A stretch of DNA of 64,000 nucleotides from Desulfospira joergensenii DSM 10085 (lineage in GTDB: Bacteria; Desulfobacterota; Desulfobacteria; Desulfobacterales; Desulfobacteraceae). The stretch is from the NCBI RefSeq assembly GCF_000420085.1, contig NZ_ATUG01000003.1, positions 434,001-498,000 on the forward strand, given 5' to 3'. Below the pieces are notes generated by a model that ran no database searches, was not told the DNA's origin, and saw only the letters and a program-made list of their open reading frames with translations. Shown here one piece after another: positions 27,846 through 37,112 of this stretch. How positions within the stretch are numbered: the stretch's first letter is position 1; each line of letters starts with the position of its first letter. Made by a program: the position numbers and the translations under genes.

Positions 27846-28700
27846 CTATTTTTCGATCAGGGCGCTGCGGTTCTGGATATAGGCGTTGCGGATGGCCACA
27901 TAGGGATCCAGGGAGGCCTCTTTCAGGGCTTCGTAATCACCGATTCTAAAGGAGGTCCGGTTTATCTTATCCGTGGCAGTGGCTCCCCAGTAGAGTTCCC
28001 AGGGTTCTGCATAATTTACCGGCGTGATAAAAGAATCTCCGATATCGCCCAGGGCGTCCCTCAGGGTGGACGGACCCAATATGGGCAAAACAATATAGAA
28101 CCCGTTTCCGATTTTCCATGATCCCAGGGTCTGGCCCAGGTCTTCTTCCGAGGTTTTCATTCCCAGATGCTTCTGGGCCACCGGGTTGAATCCCAGTACA
28201 CCGGCAGTGGAATTGGCCAGGAAAATACCGACCTCATCCCCGGCCCGGTCCAATTTTCCCTGGAGAACATTATTGACAAACCGGACGGGAAAGAGAAGAT
28301 TGTGAAAAAAATTATTGATTCCTTTTCTGGCAATCGTCGGGACAACGGCCCCATACCCCCGGGCAACCGGCTTGAGGGCGTAAAAATAGAAAAAATCGTT
28401 CAAGGTGTACATGGCATAGTTAAAACCGTAGAGGGGATCTGCAATTGAAATGGTCTGATCATTTCCCTCTTCATATTCTTCAAACAGATCCAGTTCGTCT
28501 TCGGTTTCCTCTGCTGAACCATCGGATTGTGCCAGTAAAATCATGGAAGATGAGCTGGCTGAAACTCCTTCTTGAGTCCGAAAAGATTCAATCAATACAG
28601 GTTCAATGGGATTGAGTTCCTCTGCATTTCCTTTTGGAGCGGAGATCAACAATAGCCCTGCCATGGCCAAGGTCATAAGGAAGGGAAGTTTTTTCTTCAT
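27846..28700 (-). CDS. mlaA: MlaA-like outer-membrane lipid asymmetry protein
   Basis: 284 residues. Signal peptide at 1-26 (MKKKLPFLMTLAMAGLLLISAPKGNA). The MlaA/VacJ core runs about 78-280: DPLYGFNYAMYTLNDFFYFYALKP, then VPTIARKGINNFFHNLLFPVRFVNN and LGSWKIGNGFYIVLPILGPSTLRDA. A low-complexity acidic stretch (EETEDELDLFEEYEEG) precedes it. No lipobox, unlike E. coli MlaA. Last gene of mlaE-F-D-C-A, overlapping mlaC by 4 bases. The complex moves phospholipids between outer and inner membrane. Confidence 0.9.
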   Translation of the reverse strand: MKKKLPFLMTLAMAGLLLISAPKGNAEELNPIEPVLIESFRTQEGVSASSSSMILLAQSDGSAEETEDELDLFEEYEEGNDQTISIADPLYGFNYAMYTLNDFFYFYALKPVARGYGAVVPTIARKGINNFFHNLLFPVRFVNNVLQGKLDRAGDEVGIFLANSTAGVLGFNPVAQKHLGMKTSEEDLGQTLGSWKIGNGFYIVLPILGPSTLRDALGDIGDSFITPVNYAEPWELYWGATATDKINRTSFRIGDYEALKEASLDPYVAIRNAYIQNRSALIEK

Positions 28701-29371
28701 TCTTTTAACTTCTCTTTAAGGTCATTGATAATTTTTTCGGGTGAATCTGAGACCGCCTGCCGGAACTGGTCCCGGTAATTGGCCGCCATGCTTACCCCTT
28801 CGATCTGGACATCGTATATTTTCCAGTCCGTCTGATCTTTTTGGATCAGTCTGTAAATGATGGGGATGGAAACATCCGATTGAATGAGCCGGGTGGAGGC
28901 ATCGACCCTCAATATATTTTTCCTGGGTTTCAGGGACCGGGTCTCATCATATTGGACCTTGATATTGTCCACATTCTGACCCTCAAGCCGGGAAACATAT
29001 GTTTTGGAAATGAGGCGGGAAAAATAGAGGATAAACTCCTCCTGCTGCTTCTTTGAAAAAGACCGGTATTTCCTGCCCAGGGAGAGTTGGGAAAAAGTTG
29101 AAAAATCAAAGTTCTCCATGGCCCTGTCATGGAGCCGCTTTTCTCTCTCCTCGGCGGAAACGGAATGATTGGTCTCCTGGATCAGGGAGATCATGTCGTT
29201 TAAAAATTTTTCAAGCTCTTCCCGTGCCTGGGCTTCATATGGCTGGGGAGTCGATTCCTGGGCCCTGAGCAGGGAGTGACTTCCCATAAAGAAAATAAGA
29301 CATGGGATCAACAGAACACTCAATAGAAACCGATATTTTATTTCGTCTATACGTTTATTTTTTTTCATCAC
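28697..29371 (-). CDS. mlaC: MlaC-like periplasmic phospholipid-binding protein
   Basis: 224 residues. An N-terminal hydrophobic signal (about 10-36) is followed by an MlaC/Ttg2D domain (FDFSTFSQLSLGRKYRSFSKKQQEEFILYFSRLISKTYVSRLEGQ, then VDASTRLIQSDVSIPIIYRLI and WKIYDVQIEGVSMAANYRDQF). It shuttles lipid between MlaA and the MlaFED complex. Overlaps mlaD upstream by 17 bases and mlaA downstream by 4, so the operon is tightly coupled. Confidence 0.9.
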   Translation of the reverse strand: MMKKNKRIDEIKYRFLLSVLLIPCLIFFMGSHSLLRAQESTPQPYEAQAREELEKFLNDMISLIQETNHSVSAEEREKRLHDRAMENFDFSTFSQLSLGRKYRSFSKKQQEEFILYFSRLISKTYVSRLEGQNVDNIKVQYDETRSLKPRKNILRVDASTRLIQSDVSIPIIYRLIQKDQTDWKIYDVQIEGVSMAANYRDQFRQAVSDSPEKIINDLKEKLKE

Positions 29372-29810
29372 TAAAAATAAATTTTCTTACCAGAGATTCA
29401 ATGTCAAGGGAGGATTCCGTATTCTCTATTTCATCACCATCTTCCAAAGGAAACTCAGACCCGCCCGGTGAAATGTCCACGTATTTTTCACCTATTATAC
29501 CAGAAGTTTTCACCGAGGCAATGGAATCTTCGGTCAGTTCAATTTTTTTATCGACGGCAAAACTCACTTTTGCCACCAGACGTTCCCGGTCTATGGTTAT
29601 AGAGGAAACGCTTCCTATGGGGACCCCTGCCATTTCCACCCGGGCACCCTGCTTCAGCCCGGAGACCGATGAAAAATATCCGTAAACCGAATATTGGTCC
29701 TTTGAAAAAAGCTTGATTTCCCCCAGGGATATAAAAAGATATGCTGAAGCCAGCAGGCCGATCAGTACAAAAAAACCCACGTAAAATTCTTTTTTCCTAG
29801 ATTCCATCAT
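29355..29810 (-). CDS. mlaD: MlaD-like MCE-domain protein
   Basis: 151 residues. One N-terminal transmembrane anchor (about 9-29, FYVGFFVLIGLLASAYLFISLG) and a single MCE domain (about 38-115, SVYGYFSSVSGLKQGARVEMAGVPIG and SGIIGEKYVDISPGG). Single-MCE MlaD proteins form hexameric rings on the inner-membrane transporter. Lies 50 bases downstream of mlaF. Confidence 0.9.
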   Translation of the reverse strand: MMESRKKEFYVGFFVLIGLLASAYLFISLGEIKLFSKDQYSVYGYFSSVSGLKQGARVEMAGVPIGSVSSITIDRERLVAKVSFAVDKKIELTEDSIASVKTSGIIGEKYVDISPGGSEFPLEDGDEIENTESSLDIESLVRKFIFSDEKK

Positions 29811-29860
29811 GAATTCCTAAATATTGTTTCCTGTTTGATGCATGATAAATTTGAGCCGTC

Positions 29861-30610
29861 TCAGGATTCCCGGCCATGAATAAAATGATTCAGCCGATCA
29901 GAATCTGAGGTGAAAAGTTCATCCCGGGTCCCTTCAAAGATGATCAAGCCTTCATCCAGCATGGCGATTTTCTGGGCCACATCAAATATCTCGGGGATAT
30001 CATGGCTCACAATTACAGCCGTAAACCCGAATTTTTCCTGATACTCTTGGATCATGGTATGAACATTTCTTTTTCTCACAGGATCAAGACCTGTGGTGGG
30101 TTCGTCAAAAAGGACGATTTTCGGGTTTGTGACCAGGGCCCTTGCCAGGGCCACCCTTTTTTTCATCCCGCCGGACAACTGCTGGGGGAACTTCTCCTGG
30201 ATCCCTTCCAGGCCGAGCTGGTTCATGCGCTGGTCTACTTTATCCCGAATGGAGATGTCGGTCTGTCCGGCCTGTCTGCGAGCCTCCTTCAGGGGCAGGG
30301 CAATATTATCGTATATGTTCATGAAATCAAACAGGGCATTGTCCTGGAACATATAGCTGAGATCCCTTTGAAGGGCATTCTTTTTTTTCCGGGAGATATG
30401 ATCAATGGGCTGCCCCTCAAACAACAATTGTCCGGAATCGGGTTGGATGAGACCGATGATATGTTTGAGCAGGACAGATTTCCCCGTACCGCTTTTACCG
30501 ATAATGGCGGTAATCAGTCCCTTGGTGATGGAGAGATTGATCCCCTTGAGCACGTGGTTGGTGCCGAAGCTTTTCTTGATATTTTTGAATTCTATCAGAG
30601 CAGGTTCCAT
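29861..30610 (-). CDS. mlaF: MlaF-like ABC transporter ATPase
   Basis: 249 residues from the ATG at 30610, which begins 4 bases after the mlaE stop; the frame extends 12 codons further into mlaE but has no reason to start there. Walker A GKSGTGKS, signature LSGGMKKRVALARAL, Walker B IVLFDEPTTGLDP and switch His in VIVSHD are intact. Drives the Mla phospholipid transporter. Confidence 0.92.
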   Translation of the reverse strand: MEPALIEFKNIKKSFGTNHVLKGINLSITKGLITAIIGKSGTGKSVLLKHIIGLIQPDSGQLLFEGQPIDHISRKKKNALQRDLSYMFQDNALFDFMNIYDNIALPLKEARRQAGQTDISIRDKVDQRMNQLGLEGIQEKFPQQLSGGMKKRVALARALVTNPKIVLFDEPTTGLDPVRKRNVHTMIQEYQEKFGFTAVIVSHDIPEIFDVAQKIAMLDEGLIIFEGTRDELFTSDSDRLNHFIHGRES

Positions 30611-30614
30611 TTTT

Positions 30615-31406
30615 TTAAACCGAAAAATAAGTAATGATATAATCAAAAATCAGAATATAGACACAGGATTGAACCACGGAGTTGGTCGTGGACATGGAAA
30701 CGCCTTTGGCGCCCTTGCCTCCCTTGCCTCCCAGATGGGTGTAATATCCCTGGAAACAGCAGATGCTGGTAACGATGACGGCAAAGACAAAAGCTTTTAC
30801 AAAACCGCCGTTGATATCTTCCATGACCACGCTGGAGATGACTTTATCCATATAAACCGCCTTGTTGATTCCCAGCATCACCGATCCGGTCAGATACCCC
30901 CCGAATATCCCCACCACATCAAACAGGGCGGTAAGCAGGGGAAAGCTGATCACGGCCGCCACAAGTCTCGGGGTAAATACAAAACGCTTGGGGTTGATCT
31001 GCATGGTCATGAGAGCGTCGATCTGTTCGGATATCCGCATGACACCGATTTCTGCGGCCATGGCAGACCCGGCCCTGGCCGTGATCATAATGGCGCTGAG
31101 CACCGGGCCCAGTTCCCGGATCAGGGTCAGGGACACGGCAGATCCCAGGGCGGCTTCGGATCCGAAGTTGACCAGGGAGTAATATCCCTGAAGTCCCAGA
31201 ACCATGCCGGTAAACAGACCGGTCAGTACAATGACGAAGATGGATTTGGCCCCGATGAACCAGACCTGTTCAAGGATCTTGTCGGACTGGAGCGGCAGGA
31301 CAAATATCTGGGCCGCACCAGAGACAAAGAAGAGGCAGAACCGGCCAAAGGATTCAATGAGCCTGAGTGTGAAAGAACCTAAATTTGCAATGAGTTCGCT
31401 GGGCAT
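30615..31406 (-). CDS. mlaE: MlaE-like ABC transporter permease
   Basis: 263 residues with the MlaE/YrbE permease pattern: FTGMVLGLQGYYSL, LIRELGPVLSAIMITARAGSAMAAEIGVMRISEQIDAL and VVGIFGGYL, with about five membrane segments. First gene of the mla operon (minus strand). No MlaB STAS-domain gene follows, which is common outside Enterobacteria. The 215 bases upstream (31407-31621) separate it from a divergent unit and show no other gene. Confidence 0.9.
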   Translation of the reverse strand: MPSELIANLGSFTLRLIESFGRFCLFFVSGAAQIFVLPLQSDKILEQVWFIGAKSIFVIVLTGLFTGMVLGLQGYYSLVNFGSEAALGSAVSLTLIRELGPVLSAIMITARAGSAMAAEIGVMRISEQIDALMTMQINPKRFVFTPRLVAAVISFPLLTALFDVVGIFGGYLTGSVMLGINKAVYMDKVISSVVMEDINGGFVKAFVFAVIVTSICCFQGYYTHLGGKGGKGAKGVSMSTTNSVVQSCVYILIFDYIITYFSV

Positions 31407-31621
31407 AATGGCATTTTTATATATCTGGTTTGACGTTAAAAAACAAGGAATAGAGTTGAATCAACCTGGTTTTGGGCTACCTTATACTAAAACCCGGGCA
31501 ATGATAAAGAAGAAAACAACTCTTCGTGTAAATAATTTATTTGACACGTACCTTAAAAATCATTACGTATAGAATGATGTGATACGGATTAAACTCGAAA
31601 CCAAAAACCCAGGAAGCAGTC

Positions 31622-32095
31622 ATGGCCCAGAAAATTACCTTGAGCATTCCGGACATGCTCCACGAAAAACTGAAAGAATGGCGGGATTCATTTAATTTCT
31701 CCCAGATGTTTCAGGAAGCCGTAACCGAGGCGATTCAAAAAAAAGAAGAATTCAAGAAACGCTTTTCAGAGGATTTGGATATGCCCGATATCATCCGGCG
31801 CCTGAAACAGGAGAAAATGCTCTGGGAGAAAGAATTCTTCAAATCAGGTAAAAAGGAAGGGGGACGCTGGGCCAGGTCCGCCCATTTTGAAGATCTCATG
31901 CACGTATTACATCTTGAAGACACGTATCAACTCATCAAGGACAACCAGTATAAAACCTATTTTGAAAAAATCTACCAGGAGCACGACCTGGCCAGATATG
32001 CGGTTGGCGGCGGCATTGACCATGAGAAACAATTTGTGGAAGGCTGGTTCAAAGGGGTGGCCGAGTTCTGGAATCAGGTAAGGGAGAAAATATAG
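31622..32095 (+). CDS. Ribbon-helix-helix-like small protein
   Basis: 157 residues, unknown. The start ITLSIPDMLHEKLKEWRDSFNFSQMFQEAVTEAI is a convincing ribbon-helix-helix (CopG/MetJ-type) pattern: a short strand, then two helices. The rest is charged and helical (about 60-157) with no known domain. It ends 2 bases before the large dehydratase activator and is probably co-transcribed with it; a regulatory link is possible but unproven. Confidence 0.65.
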   Translation: MAQKITLSIPDMLHEKLKEWRDSFNFSQMFQEAVTEAIQKKEEFKKRFSEDLDMPDIIRRLKQEKMLWEKEFFKSGKKEGGRWARSAHFEDLMHVLHLEDTYQLIKDNQYKTYFEKIYQEHDLARYAVGGGIDHEKQFVEGWFKGVAEFWNQVREKI

Positions 32096-32097
32096 CC

Positions 32098-35000
32098 ATG
32101 CAATCAAACATACTGGGCATTGACATCGGATCGGTTTCCGTCCATATCGCGGCTATTGCCGTCACGAAAAACAAAAGCGCACACATTACATATACTGCGG
32201 CCGCCTTTCACAACGGAGAGGTCAAAAACACCCTTTCCTCTCTCCTGGAAGATCCCGCCCTAAAGGATATTCACTATATCGCCGCAACGGATTCCACCCC
32301 TTCCTTTGTAGCCTCCCAGTCCCGTATCGACGGACAGGTAGCTGTGATCCGGGCAGCCAGGCATTTCCACGGACATTCCTTTGCCACACTTTTACACATC
32401 GGCGGGGAAAAATTTTCACTCAGTCTTTTTGATGAAGCCGGTAATTATACAGGGGCCAGGCACAACACCTCCTGCGCCGCCGGTACCGGTAGTTTTCTGG
32501 ATCAACAGGCCAGGCGCCTTAATCTTGCCGGCTCCGAGCAGATCAGCCTCAAGGCCCTGGCCAATACCAAATCGAGACCGGACATTGCCACCCGGTGTGC
32601 CGTGTTTGCAAAAACCGACCTGATCCATGCCCAGCAGGAAGGGTATGATATCGAACAGATCTGTGACGGCCTCTGCTACGGCCTTGCAAAAAACATCTCC
32701 AACACCCTGTTTAAAAAAAAGATTAACAAGGGGAAACTCATCTTCTGCGGAGGGGTATCCCAGAACCGGGCCGTGACGGCCCATCTGGAGAAGATCATCG
32801 GGCATGACCTTTTCATCGATGAGTTCTCCTGTTTTTACGGGGCCATGGGAGCGGCTTTCTGTCTTCTGGATGAGCTTGCCGACACGAATCTGTCACCTAT
32901 ATCCAAGGACCTTCCCGGTGCGGTTTTCCTTTCAGATACCCGGAACAGCGTTTACGAATATCCGCCCCTTGAACTCAATCTGTCGGATTACCCTGATTTT
33001 TCTTCCTTTAAGTCCTATGAATTTGAAGGGGTTGAATCCGATGTATACACGGATCCGAATACTTTGGAGATATCCCATGGATATCTGGGACTCGATGTGG
33101 GGTCCACCAGTACCAAGTGCATTATTGTCAACCAGGACGGTGCGCCCATTGCCGGATTTTATACCAAAACCGCTTCCCGTCCGGTCCAGGCCGTCCAGAA
33201 ACTGTTTAAGGCCTGCCACCATTTTTTAAGGGATTTTCAATTGAATTTTCCGATTAAAGGCTGCGGTACAACCGGTTCGGGAAGGCGGATCTCCGGCAGG
33301 ATCATCGGGGCAGATATCGAACCCGATGAGATTACGGCCCATGCCACGGCCGCCGTGAACCTGAACAGTAATGTGGACACCATTATCGAGATCGGAGGAC
33401 AGGACGCCAAGTTCACCCTGCTCAAGGACGGAATGGTCACCTCTTCGGTGATGAATACGGTCTGCGCAGCAGGAACCGGAAGCTTTATCGAAGAGCAGGC
33501 CCTGAAACTCAACTGTCCCCTTTCCGAGTACTCCGCCCGGGCCGAGGGGGTTAAGGCCCCGGTTTCCAGTGACCGGTGCACCGTGTTCATGGAAAGGGAC
33601 ATCAACTATTATTTTGCCGAAGGATACGGTAAAGATGAAATTCTGGCCTCGGTCCTTCATTCGGTCAGGGACAACTATTTAACCAAGGTGGCCACGGAGA
33701 GCAAAATCGGCAGCTGCGTCCTGTTTCAGGGGGCCACTGCCAGAAACAAGGCCCTGGTTGCCGCCTTTGAACAGAAACTGAACCGGCCCATTCATGTGTC
33801 CAGGTTCTGCCATCTCACAGGAGCCCTGGGTGTGGCCCTGCTGGCCATGGAAGAGAATGTCTCTCTTTCCAAATTCAGGGGATTTGACCTCTGGAAACTT
33901 GAGATTCCCGTCCGCCAGGAAGTATGCCGGCTCTGCACCAACCACTGCAAACTGACCATAGCTGAGTTGGAAGACGGCCCCCAGGCCTATGGGTTTTTAT
34001 GCGGCCGGGATTACGACACCCAGAAAATGGTACCCAGAAAAACCCGGTTTAACCTGCTCAAAGACCGGAAAAAAATCACCCGCCAGACAGACAGCCCTCC
34101 GCCGAAACACGATTTCACCATCGGCCTTCCGGCTGCCCTGCACATGTTTGAAGACCTTGAATTCTGGCAGTTCTTTTTTTCCAGGCTGGGCATTAAAACC
34201 AAAACCAGTCTAAATTTAAAACAGCCGGTAAAAATCGGAAAAAACATTGCCGCTGCCGAGTTCTGTGCTCCGGTCACGGCTTTCCATGCCCATATTTCCC
34301 ATCTTCTGGATTGCACGGATTATGTGTTTCTCCCCTTTTATTTTGAAGACAAAACCCGGGTCAAAGGGACCCGGCGCCAGCACTGCTACTATACCCAGTT
34401 TGCCCCCTCCACCATCTCCTGTCTGGAAAACATGGACGGGGAAAGGATCCTCTCCCCGACCATAAGGTACCTGTACACCAATTTTCATACCAAAATGGAA
34501 CTTTACAGGGCTTTGAAGAAGATTTCCCCTGATTTTCTTTTTTCCTTTTTTGACATCGGTTCGGCCTGGGATAAGGCCGTTGAATTCAAAAATCAAAACA
34601 AACTCAAATTAAGGGAATATTTTCAGAAGACCATGGATACCACGGAAGGAATCAAAGTTCTTCTCCTGGGACGTCCCTATACGGTCCTGTCCGATTCCAT
34701 GAACAACAATATCCCCAGGATTTTTGAAAATTTAAATGTACCTGTTTTCTTCCAGGACATGCTGGCCAGGGAAGACCATGATCTTTCCATGCTCCGCCCC
34801 CTGCTCGGGGAGATCCATTGGAAGCACGCTGCCGGAATCCTGGAAGCGGCCTATATGGCGGCAAACACTCCGGGGCTCTTTCCCGTCTATGTCACCTCGT
34901 TTAAATGCTCCCCGGATTCCTTTGCCGTGGATTATTTTAAAAAGATCATGGAGAAGTTCAACAAGCCCTATCTCGTGCTTGAACTGGATGAGCACGATTC

Positions 35001-36318
35001 AAGTGTGGGATATGAAACCCGCATCGAGGCGGCGGTCAGGGCCTTTACCAATCACCATGTTCAGCCGGCCAAACCCGAAGCCTTGGCCGGTCCCCTGTTT
35101 GACAATGCATGCGCCCGATCCCTGGACAACAAGACCATTATCTTCCCCAACTGGGACCGGTTCAGCGGTGAACTCATTGTCTCCACCTTTAAGAACGAAG
35201 GTATTCATGCCCTGCTCATGGAGGAAACCCGGGAAACATTGAAAAGATGTATGCTGACCAATACAGGCCAATGCATCCCCCTCAATGCCGTGGCCGCCGG
35301 GTTCATCCATACGGTGGAAAAAAACGGTCTGGATCCGGAAAATACCATTCTATGGCTCAATGAATCCGACATTGCCTGCAATATCAAGATGTACCCCTTT
35401 CATATCAAACAGATCCTTGAAAGGGAGGGGAGAGGATTTGAACAGGCCGGTATCTATCTTGGAGAGCTGTCCCTGTTTGACATCTCCTTTAAAGCCTCGA
35501 TCAATGCCTATTTTGCCTATATGTTCGGCGGCCTCTTGAGAAGCATGGGATGCAAGATCAGACCCTATGAGATCCATGCCGGAGAAACCGACCAGGCCCT
35601 GGATCAGGCCCTGGCCATCATTTCCGCGGCATTTCTTACCGGCGGTTCCAAGGAAAAGGCTTTGAAAGAGGCGGTTTCCCTGATTTCCAAGGTCCAGACC
35701 CGGCAGAAAGGAGGACGGCCAAAGGTGGCGATATTCGGTGATCTCTACGTCCGGGATAATGATCTGATGAACCAGGATCTGATCCATTTCATCGAAAAGA
35801 ACGGAGGAGAGGTGGTCATCACCCCCTATTACAAGTATATCAAGATTATTGCCAATTCCTATTTTAGAAAATGGTTTAAGGAGGGCAAGTATTTAAGCCT
35901 GATCTCAAACAGAGCTCTTTTTGTTGCCATGAATGCCATGGAGAAAAAATATTATAAGTACTTTGAACCCATCTTGAATGAAAAAGACCTGGAGGTGGGC
36001 CAGGGATATGAAAATATTCTGGAGCAGTACGGTATCCTCCCGGAACATACCGGTGAATCCATGGACAATATTTTAAAGATCCATCATATTGTCAATGAAC
36101 ATCCCGACCTTGCCCTGCTGGTACAGACCAATCCGGCGTTCTGCTGCCCCGGCCTGGTGACCGAAGCCATGGCCGCCAAGCTTGAGGAGAAGACCGGGGT
36201 GCCCATTGCCACCATTACCTATGACCTGTCCGGGGGAAATAAAAACAAGGTCATTGTCCCCTTTCTCAAGTACTACAAGAATAAAGACTATTGCCAGAGC
36301 CGGAAGGTATCGGTCTGA
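32098..36318 (+). CDS. Giant 2-hydroxyacyl-CoA dehydratase activator-like ATPase
   Basis: 1406 residues. Two BcrA/BadF/HgdC-type ATPase domains in tandem: first ILGIDIGSVSVHIAAI (about 4-19) with SCAAGTGSFLDQQA; second YLGLDVGSTSTKCIIV (about 327-342) with IIEIGGQDAKFT and VCAAGTGSFIEEQA. The rest (about 600-1400) matches the DUF2229/HgdB-like C-terminal module with Cys motifs (CRLCTNHCKL, CCPGLVTEAMAAKLE). Activators of this family couple ATP hydrolysis to low-potential electron injection into 2-hydroxyacyl-CoA or benzoyl-CoA-type enzymes. No dehydratase subunits are adjacent, so the target is unknown. Its 3' end overlaps the opposite-strand gene by 31 bases. Confidence 0.88.
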   Translation: MQSNILGIDIGSVSVHIAAIAVTKNKSAHITYTAAAFHNGEVKNTLSSLLEDPALKDIHYIAATDSTPSFVASQSRIDGQVAVIRAARHFHGHSFATLLHIGGEKFSLSLFDEAGNYTGARHNTSCAAGTGSFLDQQARRLNLAGSEQISLKALANTKSRPDIATRCAVFAKTDLIHAQQEGYDIEQICDGLCYGLAKNISNTLFKKKINKGKLIFCGGVSQNRAVTAHLEKIIGHDLFIDEFSCFYGAMGAAFCLLDELADTNLSPISKDLPGAVFLSDTRNSVYEYPPLELNLSDYPDFSSFKSYEFEGVESDVYTDPNTLEISHGYLGLDVGSTSTKCIIVNQDGAPIAGFYTKTASRPVQAVQKLFKACHHFLRDFQLNFPIKGCGTTGSGRRISGRIIGADIEPDEITAHATAAVNLNSNVDTIIEIGGQDAKFTLLKDGMVTSSVMNTVCAAGTGSFIEEQALKLNCPLSEYSARAEGVKAPVSSDRCTVFMERDINYYFAEGYGKDEILASVLHSVRDNYLTKVATESKIGSCVLFQGATARNKALVAAFEQKLNRPIHVSRFCHLTGALGVALLAMEENVSLSKFRGFDLWKLEIPVRQEVCRLCTNHCKLTIAELEDGPQAYGFLCGRDYDTQKMVPRKTRFNLLKDRKKITRQTDSPPPKHDFTIGLPAALHMFEDLEFWQFFFSRLGIKTKTSLNLKQPVKIGKNIAAAEFCAPVTAFHAHISHLLDCTDYVFLPFYFEDKTRVKGTRRQHCYYTQFAPSTISCLENMDGERILSPTIRYLYTNFHTKMELYRALKKISPDFLFSFFDIGSAWDKAVEFKNQNKLKLREYFQKTMDTTEGIKVLLLGRPYTVLSDSMNNNIPRIFENLNVPVFFQDMLAREDHDLSMLRPLLGEIHWKHAAGILEAAYMAANTPGLFPVYVTSFKCSPDSFAVDYFKKIMEKFNKPYLVLELDEHDSSVGYETRIEAAVRAFTNHHVQPAKPEALAGPLFDNACARSLDNKTIIFPNWDRFSGELIVSTFKNEGIHALLMEETRETLKRCMLTNTGQCIPLNAVAAGFIHTVEKNGLDPENTILWLNESDIACNIKMYPFHIKQILEREGRGFEQAGIYLGELSLFDISFKASINAYFAYMFGGLLRSMGCKIRPYEIHAGETDQALDQALAIISAAFLTGGSKEKALKEAVSLISKVQTRQKGGRPKVAIFGDLYVRDNDLMNQDLIHFIEKNGGEVVITPYYKYIKIIANSYFRKWFKEGKYLSLISNRALFVAMNAMEKKYYKYFEPILNEKDLEVGQGYENILEQYGILPEHTGESMDNILKIHHIVNEHPDLALLVQTNPAFCCPGLVTEAMAAKLEEKTGVPIATITYDLSGGNKNKVIVPFLKYYKNKDYCQSRKVSV

Positions 36319-37112
36319 CGCATTCCGGGCAGATAGGGTTTGACATCGGGGTATTTATGTAAGAATTGGTTCTGAAACTCAATGCGCAGCACATTGAACT
36401 TATTGTGCCGGTCCACGGCCCGTCTGTAGCGGATATAGTATTCGTCATAATTTTTCAAAATCGACGGGGTCTTGACCTCGTTGATGGCATCGAAATTTTC
36501 ATAGGTGAACTTGAGCAAAGCTTCAAAATTGTCCAGGTAGTCTCCAAGACTTTTGTAGTGAAGAATCACCTCCCGGCTGGTATAGAACTTCTGGATATGA
36601 TAGACCCAGTTGAGTTGGTTTTTCACAAAATAGGATTTGTAGTCGTTTGTAAACCGGACAAACCGGTCTATGGCATCCCGGTTCAAGGCAATAATACCCC
36701 TGAGTTCTTCAATATAATCAATGGTGGCCTTGAGTTCAGTGACCCTGGACTCTACCTTGGACAATTCTTCCAGCTTTACCAGGGCCTGGTCCAGGTCAGC
36801 GGTGGTCTGGGTTAAAACCTGGCTGAACCGGATGGTCTGCCGGGTAATGGGGGGCAGATGGGCATACTTGTTTGCCTCTCTTTCCTTTTCCCAGGTATAA
36901 AACTCGATTCCGACGATCAAGGAAAAACTGGCCAGGAAAATCATGAAGAGGGTTATCCCCTCGGCCTTCCTCGATTTAAAGATAAAATAGGGAGCAGTCA
37001 CAGGGGCAAAAAGCACCATGGCGGCCCACCAGAGAGGCTGGTTTCTCCTGTGACAGTCGAAGAGCATGAGACCTGACAGGATCAGAACATATGGAAAGTA
37101 GAAGAAAAACAC
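36288..37112 (-). CDS. Membrane protein with helical extracytoplasmic region, unknown
   Basis: 274 residues, not recognised. Two or three hydrophobic segments at the N-terminus (about 1-18, 28-47, 55-75) are followed by a long helical, partly coiled-coil region (about 85-260, LTQTTADLDQALVKLEELSKVESRVTELKA). It overlaps the start of comEC-side sequence by 31 bases at one end and the dehydratase activator 3' end by 31 bases at the other. Downstream of comEC in the same direction, so possibly in its operon. Confidence 0.6.
   Translation of the reverse strand: MFFFYFPYVLILSGLMLFDCHRRNQPLWWAAMVLFAPVTAPYFIFKSRKAEGITLFMIFLASFSLIVGIEFYTWEKEREANKYAHLPPITRQTIRFSQVLTQTTADLDQALVKLEELSKVESRVTELKATIDYIEELRGIIALNRDAIDRFVRFTNDYKSYFVKNQLNWVYHIQKFYTSREVILHYKSLGDYLDNFEALLKFTYENFDAINEVKTPSILKNYDEYYIRYRRAVDRHNKFNVLRIEFQNQFLHKYPDVKPYLPGMRQTDTFRLWQ

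Noticed and set aside
36288..37112. Minus-strand gene as an antisense shadow
   Set aside because: Only its ends overlap other genes (31 bases each); the middle has no plus-strand gene and shows a clear membrane/coiled-coil pattern, so it was kept as a gene.
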